The position numbers were made by a program, and so were the translations under genes. From Beroe ovata (lineage: Eukaryota; Ctenophora; Nuda; Beroida; Beroidae), in the NCBI GenBank assembly GCA_946803715.1, contig CAMPET010000031.1, positions 162,805-219,006 on the forward strand: a stretch of DNA of 56,202 bases, read 5' to 3'. The notes under the pieces were generated by a model. The model was not told the origin of the DNA. It made no database searches and worked only from the letters and a program-made list of their open reading frames with translations. Below are positions 48,801 to 56,202 of this stretch, one piece after another; the stretch's first letter is position 1; the number at the start of each line of letters is the position of its first letter.

Positions 48801-51800
48801 GCGGGATTTCAGGGAAAATAGGTATGTACGCTACCTTCTAGTTCTGTACATGCAGACACCCCTGCCGTACTCAGAGAAGTGGAGTTGCCAGAGATGCTCC
48901 TTGACAGCTTGTCGCGGCGAGATTATGTCCACAAACTGAACCTGAAATACGGGGTTATTAATTGTTAAATCGGTATCTGAAATCAGTAATTAGTAAATTA
49001 ATTAGTAAACTAGTAAATCAGTAAATTAGTAATCAGTAATCAGTAATTAGTAAATTAGTAAATTCCTGGAGCTGTGATCGGTTATCAGTATTATTTCATC
49101 AGTTAGAAGTTTTGTTAAAAAGGAGCCGTGAAGTCATGAACAAAATCTTATAGTTAGGATCTATAATCGGCGCTTTGAACTTCCCATCAATCGACAAGGG
49201 CATGTAAGTGACCGTTATGTCATATGAATTATCGCTAAGTGATCACATCAATCGGGTTCCGCTACCGCGATTTTCTCAGGCTGATTCTGACACCAGTAAC
49301 CCATACTGTCAGATCTGTTTTAGCTGCAGCAGCCAATGACAGTTCCGAATGATGGATGCAATATGAACTGGTAAATCATTAAACATGAAGTAACCATGTT
49401 ACCATGTTTGAAGGGAAAGGATCATAATTTCAGTCGTATTCTCAGTTACAGTTATGTGAGTATGCTTGGAATTACCAACTTAACCAAAATATGGGGGCGG
49501 CAGTCAGTAGATTTCTGCATCCCGAAACCATAGTTATTCTTCAGTGTGACTGACAAGATTAAGTGAAAATGTAAACATTTGAGTGAAACTGCATGCGTCA
49601 TGGCTCATATATTATGATTATTTTGGGTGGCGAAATATGGTTGCTAGGTACCTACTTGCCAATTTTTAATAAGCTGTCAAGAATTGAATGGGTATCTTAA
49701 GGAGACTTTAGTTTCAACACATTTCGAGGTGACTGGGAAGGTGTCAGATCATTAATTTGTGGTGTGACTCGGGCAACATTATATCCGTTGCACAAGATGT
49801 TCTTCAATTCTTGGAAAGTTCTCACATAGTCGACTGATTTTTCACAACATCACATTGGAGAGAACCTTCTTTTCTGACAGATGAAATCCAGCGGAATTTC
49901 GTACATCACATTGCCTCTCATGCAAACACACTGAAATCACGCTAACTCCTAACACACAAACACACACACACACATTTTCTAAATAATCTCACTTCCACCA
50001 TTCTTATATTCGTAGGTACTGTTCTCAGGAATATCATGGTTTCACCATCACAGCGTCACGAGACTCGAGAAAGTCGCGAACATATAGCTCCGAGTATGAT
50101 AAAAATCCAAGCTCTTATCTACATATTGAGTTTCACAGTTATCAGCTCGCCCCCCCAGCTGCTTGCGTACACACGCAAATCAAATTACCTTGCTCCTTGT
50201 GGCGATGATAAGCCACAGATCAGATTACATCTCGAAGTCTCGTGATAAAAAACCTCACACCCTCATTCCTCGACTCACTTCGGAGTAAGTAATTTCTAAT
50301 CCCCATCTCACTCAACATGATTCGTGCAATCCTACTCACGGCTGTCGTGGGTCTCTGCCTCGCTGAGAGGCTGTCCTCTCCCCACTTTGAGCAGTTCATG
50401 GCTACCCACGGGAAGTCATACGACACGGAGGAGGAACACAACTCTCGATACTGGATCTTCTACAAGAACATGCTCCAAGTGGATCTCCTCAACAAGCTGG
50501 AACAGGGCACTGCCACTTACGGTATCACCAAGTTCTCTGACCTGACCACCGAGGAGTTCAAGGCTCTTGTTTCCCGACCTATCACAGAGAAGGACCTTTT
50601 CTACGCTGGCATGATGCCAGAAGCAGAGGAGGTAGAAGAGAGCTACTATAACGTTGATAGTATTGACTGGAGAGACGAGAATGCCGTCACTGATGTCAAG
50701 GATCAGGGTCAGTGCGGTAGCTGCTGGGCATTCTCCACCACTGGTAATGTGGAGGGACGGTGGGCCATCAAGACCGGTGAACTGGTCTCCCTCTCCGAGC
50801 AGGAACTTGTCGACTGTGACAAGGTAGACTATGGCTGTGACGGAGGACTCCCGTTCCAAGCATACGCTGAGATCATGAGACTGGGAGGACTCGTCAAGGA
50901 ATCCGACTACCCATACAAGGGTGCCGTGAAGAAGTGCCACCTCAGCAAGTCCAAGATCGTTGCTAAGGTTACCGGTAGAGAGCAGGTCAGCAAAAACGAG
51001 AAGACCATTGCCGCGTATGTGGCCAAGAACGGACCCGTGAGCATTGGCATCAACGCCAACATGATGCAGTTTTACAGCGGCGGAGTGGCCCACCCGAGGA
51101 GATCCATGTGCCAGCCACAGGAACTTGACCACGGTGTTCTGATTGCAGGATACGGAACTGACGCTGCATCCGGCAAACCCTACTGGCTGGTGAAGAACTC
51201 ATGGGGTACCGACTGGGGCGAGGATGGATACTACCGAGTGTACAGGGGTGACGGAACCTGTGGTGTCAACCTCATGGTTACCTCCGCAACGTGCTAGAGA
51301 GTGGTGTCAAGAGAATGAGCTTAGAGGATTCGTGCAAATCATGTCAAGATCCGATCACCGATGATGCTTTTATTATAATGTATCTAAAAAAGTTTGATGA
51401 TGTCACAAACTTTATTAACCGCGTTTTACTTCTCGTGAACTTATGAATCAAGATATTATTTTACGGTATCCACAATCTCCTAAACGGCCAGCATATCACG
51501 ATAGGTATGTTTAGGTTAATGGTTCACGCGCCCTGTCAATGAAAATATCCACTCATGCCACAGAGATGTATCGGTGTGGCGTATATAGTTTCCATTCGTC
51601 ACAGAGACCTGCGCTGACCTACTGGTGTCAACAAATTCCAACATCAGCATTCATACGTCACAGTTAGGTTGTGGTGTCAGCATGCTGTGACGTATCGGTG
51701 CTCATATGTCACACAGTCCTGTTCTGACGGACTGGTGTCAGCAAGTTGCGAGGTATCGGTGCTCATACGTCACACAGTCCTGTTCTGACATTCAGATGTC

Positions 51801-53307
51801 AGCAATGCAAGTTGTGACGTATTACTGCTTATTCGTCACCCAGCCATGTTCTGACGTATGTCGTACTGGTGTCAACGAATACTAGTGCCAGCATTCCTAC
51901 GTCACAGTTATACACTAAAGACACACTGAAGCTTGTATTTTGCTTGATATCAAAGCGACTTCTCATTAAACTAGGTTAAAATTCAGCAGAATAATTATTG
52001 ACTAAACAATTAACTAATTACCAATCATTACACTAATTAATCAATACCTGTAGTCCCCGCTCGGGGGGTGGTGAAGGGCTGGTTTCCCTGGTAACGGACG
52101 TGTGGAGGAAGTCTGATATCTTGGAGCAGAGGTAGTCTCGTTGTGGGACTGAACCGAACATGAACGTGACCTTGTTTTTAGCTGTGATGTGCAGTGCCTC
52201 CGGACAAACAGTGCTGTTTACCTGCACGGGGGTGGTTGGGGAGTTGGGGAATTGGGGAGTTGGGGTGAGAGAGGTGAGGTGAGAGGGAGGTGAGGTGAGG
52301 GGTGAGTGAGGTGATTGGAGTGAGACGTTAAAATTTTCCCACGCTACCCTGTCAGTTGTTGATCACCTCCAATGCGCGCAGTTGTCCGGCAGCCGATGGG
52401 GGTGTCATTGTGATTACTTTAGATGGGAATGCTGGTAAGTATTCAAACCCGACTTAAACGGGGTCAGGTAGGTAATGAAATGGTGTTACGCAATGTATGG
52501 CAATTCTCAGTAAACGGGGTGTGTTTAAACTCGTTTATCATAGGCACAAGATCATTTTCCAACAACAGTCATCGCAGTATTGTGAAATACACTGATCATG
52601 TTGTTGTTGTAATACATGCCACATGGAGTTCATTGTGTAAAATAAGATATTAAACTCTGTGTGTCTTGCGATAAGGGTGTTTATTTGAACAGATGTGTAA
52701 ATGGTCTTGTACACATCAGCGCCTATAGTAGGTTTGCGATCAGTTTGATATCAGTGAACAGAGTGTGGTTTGGTTCTCACAACCCTTATAAACGTCAAAA
52801 TCCTCAACAACGTCCTAAATATGATACTATTGAACTCTTACCTTTTCTACAACGGCAATCTCGTTCATTGGAATAATAACTTTGCAACGGATGTCGTACT
52901 TTGACACAAAACAGAGGTAACATGGACTGCAGTAGAGTCGCCCTGGGATCATGGAGGAGTTATAGTTACGAAAGTATAACTGCAAGTGATCCTGATTCTA
53001 TGAACTTCATAGTATGAAGCTATGATACGAAAAATTGTGTTCATTTTCAAAAAGCTTGGCATAGTTGGAAACAGCTCAACGAGATTTATACAAACAGAGT
53101 GCTGTGCCACAAAAAGTGAGAAAAGGGCGGACCCTTATGCCCACACACCATCTTAATCTCTACCTGGGACGTCTGTCTTGGTATAGGGAAACCACAGATT
53201 GCAGTTCACAAATCCGTCAAGTCGTTCCCATAGCGGCAAGTTGAACCGTTTACAGTAACTCTCGCTCTGTGCCTTAGCGTCAATGTACTGTTGCACGTAG
53301 TTCTTGT
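42859..53307 (-). CDS. TBC1D9: TBC1D9/TBC1D8-like RabGAP (GRAM-TBC-EF hand), 5'-partial
   Basis: GTPase-activating protein for Rab GTPases. Exons in transcription order: 53307-53164, 52942-52842, 52221-52048, 48941-48835, 48295-48119, 47109-47004, 46859-46749, 46667-46578, 46306-46207, 45979-45831, 45653-45540, 45414-45307, 45094-44936, 44695-44557, 44238-44131, 44009-43852, 43717-43607, 43457-43283 and 43118-42859. Phases agree throughout; 862 residues are visible. The second GRAM domain opens it (residues 1-139), including FERLDG-like and [12 protein letters not shown] segments. The TBC domain (about 178-430) keeps the Arg finger IERDLHR and Gln finger GYCQ, and SWFLTLFLS and VDCFFYEG. An EF-hand loop [12 protein letters not shown] (about 549-560) has all Ca-binding positions. 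The tail is Ser/Asp-rich. The first GRAM domain and the start must lie beyond 53307. A 3.1 kb intron (48942-52047) hosts a cathepsin gene on the other strand. Confidence 0.92.
44340..44556 (+). repeat. TGACACCACT repeats in a TBC1D9 intron
   Basis: At least six degenerate TGACACCACT units lie in the intron 44239-44556, the last abutting the next exon. On the host's sense strand they read AGTGGTGTCA. Same family as 9088-9190, 20318-20475 and 55436-56202. Confidence 0.8.
48983..49066 (+). repeat. Degenerate AT-rich tandem repeat (AGTAAAT/AGTAATC)
   Basis: About eleven short units of AGTAAATT or AGTAATC follow one another in the large TBC1D9 intron. The stretch 49067-50316 upstream of the nested cathepsin shows no gene and no further repeat. 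Confidence 0.75.
50317..51297 (+). CDS. CTSF: Cathepsin F-like papain-family cysteine protease, intronless
   Basis: Secreted or lysosomal C1A protease, 326 residues in one exon. A signal peptide (about 1-16, [13 protein letters not shown]) precedes an I29 propeptide with an ERFN-type motif (E, R44, F48, N51) and GITKFSD. The mature enzyme starts near [10 protein letters not shown] (about 114-123). The catalytic residues are in place: Gln130, Cys136 (GSCWAFS), His272 ([10 protein letters not shown]) and Asn294 (NSWGTDWG). GNVEGRW and [10 protein letters not shown] match cathepsin F more than L. It lacks the N-terminal cystatin-like domain of vertebrate cathepsin F. Codon use is more GC-rich at third positions than in its neighbours. 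It lies antisense within an intron of the TBC1D9-like gene, possibly a retrocopy, but the frame is intact and so it is probably functional. Confidence 0.95.
   Translation: MIRAILLTAVVGLCLAERLSSPHFEQFMATHGKSYDTEEEHNSRYWIFYKNMLQVDLLNKLEQGTATYGITKFSDLTTEEFKALVSRPITEKDLFYAGMMPEAEEVEESYYNVDSIDWRDENAVTDVKDQGQCGSCWAFSTTGNVEGRWAIKTGELVSLSEQELVDCDKVDYGCDGGLPFQAYAEIMRLGGLVKESDYPYKGAVKKCHLSKSKIVAKVTGREQVSKNEKTIAAYVAKNGPVSIGINANMMQFYSGGVAHPRRSMCQPQELDHGVLIAGYGTDAASGKPYWLVKNSWGTDWGEDGYYRVYRGDGTCGVNLMVTSATC
51560..51912 (+). repeat. About five degenerate repeats of 70-85 bp downstream of cathepsin
   Basis: Units carry GTATCGGTGCTCATACGTCA, then CACAGTCCTGTTCTGAC, then a GGTGTCAGCAA-like segment. The middle two copies are nearly identical over 40 bp. 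They contain the palindromic core TGACGTA/TACGTCA and lie in the TBC1D9 intron just beyond the cathepsin 3' end. Confidence 0.75.
52230..52325 (+). repeat. G-rich low-complexity tract
   Basis: GGGGAGTTGGGGAATT and GAGGTGAGGTGAG units follow each other on the plus strand, just upstream (in host orientation) of a TBC1D9 acceptor. The complementary C-rich, pyrimidine-rich strand lies in the host transcript. Confidence 0.75.
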
Positions 53308-55435
53308 CTAAAGGGATATGTACAGAGATTTCGGTAACTTCAGATGTTGATAACATGAGTCAGGTAAATGGGAAGTGACCCTAAGTGACCCTTATGACCC
53401 TAGGAATAAGAGATTAGCCAACTTTTCTACATTTGCTGAGTGTTCAGAGAACCGCCCTGTAATTACTTCACGTAAATTACGTGCGCACANTCGCATATAA
53501 TCGATATTCATAGATTTCAATCAAATATAATCGACTATAATGTTTAATTTTCCGTCACTTTCACTTTTACATCCACAATTCCCGCACGACGTCGACTGAT
53601 GATGATGATATTGAATTATGATACTGGTGTTGGTGATATTGATACGTGTTGTCTGGCGATAACTATAAGTATAACTATAAGTTTGAGTGCAAAACGAAAT
53701 TCTTGACAGGGTCTATCATCGTTACAGTTTGATCGCCATCAATGGACACTCAAATTTGGCATTGCAGGAATGGAAGTTGCATTTCATTTGTAGGATTACT
53801 GATACTCCCTATCCTCGCTGGTCGCATTTCCAATTTCATCCCATTGCGGCATTCCCTGGCAAATACTCGTACTATTACTAAATTCTTCGCCCTAAATTTA
53901 ATGAAGATTCTTATTTTTGTCTCTTTCTTGATAAAACTAAAACCGACATGAATCGATGTATTTTTAAACGCTGATCACAAATCAACCAATATGGGTGAAA
54001 ATGCTTCCCTGGCGAGTTATGGGCGAAAAACTGATTTGGTCACGTGACCAGACATTTTTCCAATTCCACTTAATCGCTTTTTGGACCCTCGTGTTCCGGT
54101 TAGGCCGTTTGGGCCAGGTCAGGGTTCCGGTTACTGTGAGGGTTATGGTCAGAGTTTGGAAGTATCCTGTGGGTACCGCTAAGGTTTATTGTGTAAGTGT
54201 TTGTGATGGTCAGGAAACCAAAAAATTAAAAAACCAAAGTCACGTGATGAATTTAGAAAGAGCCCCTGGACAAAGTGGAATATGGCGGTGGGGCGGAATT
54301 GAATTGAATCTCGATTGGTCATGGTCCTGCATCCTGCCTGTCAGTGTCAACGACTACAATTGACGATAAGCTCAGGTTTCGCGCGCTCGCCGCCGCTAAC
54401 TCTAAGTCTCAATCTGAACCTCGCTAACTCTCGCCGGCGTGAGTTCGTGTGCAATTGCATATGCATACGTTGCGCGCACCTTTACTAAATACTTATGGAC
54501 TCAGTGAACTAATATTGTTCATGGCACGACTAATATTGTCCATGACGTCGGCGATGCAAGGCCCTTGGCCTGATCACCCGACAACCCGTCACACCCTAAA
54601 TGCAAGTTAAACCGAAACGCACTCTTAATGCCCCCTCAATGACCCGGGCGTGTCCAGTTCCACATTGCACCCCCAGAATGCACCCTAAAAGTAAATACAC
54701 CCCTCAATTAAGCGTGCACCCTAAACGCACCCTGAAAGTGAATGCACCAGTAACCAAGCACGTTAACAGGGGGGAGGGGTTGCGGACCCCCAGAAAAATT
54801 GAACCTCCCTGACCCCTGTTTCTACTATAATTATAAAGGAGCACCTAGAATTTAAACGACCTATGTGATACTAGAATACAACTTTCTATTACTTTACAGT
54901 AATATGATGTCGTTGTATACCAGAACCGCGACCAGAATGGGAAACATGACCCCTACCCCCCCCCATCTGCCTCAGTTGTAGAGCAGAATCCCTTTCCAGA
55001 ATCCCTTTCCACTTACAGAACAGAGGTCTCGCAAAATAGGTACAATAACCGATTTGTTCATTCATGAATGCTTGATGTTGAATAATTCTTTAGTTCAATA
55101 TCTCTATAATTGGATTTCTTTATAAATATACTAGAAACCCGTCGGTTAGATGCGATGCTAAAATGGATTGTGAAGTCTGAAGTTGAAATTGATATTAAAG
55201 TTTGTGCACCTACACAATGCACTTTCAATTTCATCATTTTTCCCATCACAGAGTCGCCACAAATCGTAATCAACAGAAAGCTGTGTCAGCAAATCGCAGA
55301 TGTGATGTAGATTGTAGGGTTTTTCCCTACCGTCGGCGCCGCGCAATTGTCATTCCGCCCGATAAAATCCGGCCAGCAAGGGTAAGGAGAAATCCTACAA
55401 TGATGTAGAGAGAAGCGTTCAGAGAGAAAACTGTT
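53308..55435. other. Gene-free region upstream of visible TBC1D9 exons
   Basis: No splice-bounded exon of any known family was found on either strand. The first GRAM domain of the TBC1D9-like gene is absent, so this is probably intron. A GCGCGC-rich patch occurs at 54380-54480, a C-rich repeat of CACCCTAAA units at 54590-54745, and a single N at 53490. Confidence 0.5.
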
Positions 55436-56202
55436 AGGAGAGATTGGTGTCAAGAGAGAAAAGAGTCAAGTGCAAGTGCTGCGAAGAGAAAATGTTACGC
55501 AAAAGTGATGTCAAGAGGGAGTGGTGTCAAGAGAAAATTATCAATAGAAAGTGCTGTCTAGAGGAGAAATGTCAACAGGGAGTGGTGTCAAAAGAGGATA
55601 ATGTCAAGAGATAGACCTTTCAAGAGAATTGGTGTATCAAGGGAATGGTGTCAAATGAACTGGTGTCGGGAGAGAGGCATCAAGATAGGATGGTGTCAAG
55701 AGAAGTGATGTCTTAACTCTAGAGGGAGTGGTGTCAAGAGAGGATAGTGCCAACTGGGAGTGGTGTCAAGAGAGAATAGTGTCATGAGATAGACCTATCA
55801 AAATAATTGGTTAATCAATGGAGTGGTGTCAAATGGACTTTTGTCGAGAAAGAGACGTCAAGAGAAAATGGTGTCAAGAGCAGTGATGTCAAGAGGGAGT
55901 GGTGTCAGGAGAAAATAGTTTTCTAGGAAAAAAGTTTGCAAAAGATGAAAGTGTTGAGTGGAAGTTGTTTCAAGTGGAGTTGTGTCAAGAGAAATTAGTG
56001 CCAAGGGCGTGTGGTGTCAAGAGGAAGGGTTGTCAAGTGAAGTACTGTCGAGAAAATGTACAATATCAAGAAGGAGCGGTATCTAGAGAGAATACTGTCA
56101 AGAGGTAGTGTTGTCAAGAGAATTGTTGAAATGGTGTATCGATGGATTGGTGTTAAGAGAGAGGATGTTGTGAAGCGGATTCAAGCGGAATTGCGGTCGA
56201 GA
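55436..56202 (+). repeat. Degenerate tandem array of GTGGTGTCAAGAG units
   Basis: About forty units of roughly 18-20 bp with the core GGTGTCAAGAGA run to the window edge. Orientation is opposite to the TTGACACCACT clusters at 9088-9190, 20318-20475 and 44340-44556. Open frames through it are a by-product. It resembles the source satellite of those dispersed clusters. Confidence 0.85.

Noticed and set aside
50416-51132. 238-codon minus-strand open frame
   Set aside because: Exactly antisense to the cathepsin coding exon; a shadow of its GC-rich third positions.

Overview
This is a eukaryotic, animal-type genomic window. Almost every gene is broken by GT-AG introns, mostly 80-500 bp with a few of 1-4 kb. 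The proteins are metazoan families: a RASEF-type Rab, a kelch-like BTB protein, SNX25, Bora, Myt1 kinase, ELL, CDC50/TMEM30, a TBC1D9-type RabGAP and two rhodopsin-like GPCRs. Ten protein genes fit in 56 kb, so the genome is compact. Divergent GPCRs, intronless genes nested in introns and many CA-type and other tandem repeats suggest a non-bilaterian or other slowly evolving invertebrate (ctenophore, cnidarian, sponge or placozoan), but the sequence alone does not fix the phylum. Four isolated N bases (14695, 18046, 19685, 53490) look like contig joins or unresolved bases.

Layout. At 655-10291 (+) lies the C-terminal part of a RASEF-like large Rab GTPase; its 5' end is outside the window. At 11491-13613 (-) is a BTB-BACK-kelch protein, convergent with RASEF. 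At 14256-24274 (+) is an SNX25-like sorting nexin, head-to-head with the kelch gene; its 3.9 kb second intron contains an intronless GPCR on the opposite strand (15218-16180). At 26008-29787 (-) is Bora, and at 31574-34288 (+) is the Myt1 kinase; these two mitotic-entry regulators share a 1.8 kb head-to-head interval. At 35143-37594 (+) is the elongation factor ELL, followed by a TMEM30/CDC50 flippase subunit (37993-40525, +) and a second intronless GPCR (40991-41989, +). At 42859-53307 (-) is a TBC1D9-like RabGAP whose 5' end is outside the window; its 3.1 kb intron contains an intronless cathepsin F-like protease on the opposite strand (50317-51297). The remainder to 56202 is gene-free and ends in a degenerate tandem array.

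How the genes relate. Bora and Myt1 act on the same step: Bora helps Aurora A activate Plk1, and Plk1 opposes Myt1, which inhibits Cdk1. RASEF (a Rab), TBC1D9 (a RabGAP), SNX25 (phosphoinositide sorting) and TMEM30 (lipid flippase chaperone) are all membrane-traffic factors, but they are not obviously linked as a unit. The strongest unusual observations are the Bora/Myt1 pair, the SNX25 PX domain split by a roughly 385-residue acidic insertion, two intronless genes nested antisense in host introns, an intronic minisatellite that repeats a splice donor about ten times, a dispersed TGACACCACT repeat family that fills introns, a perfect 32-bp stem hairpin in a TMEM30 intron, and a tandem duplication at an N that looks like an assembly artefact. 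Exon boundaries were set by hand from splice consensus and phase. They are consistent throughout except for one small missing exon each in RASEF and Bora.
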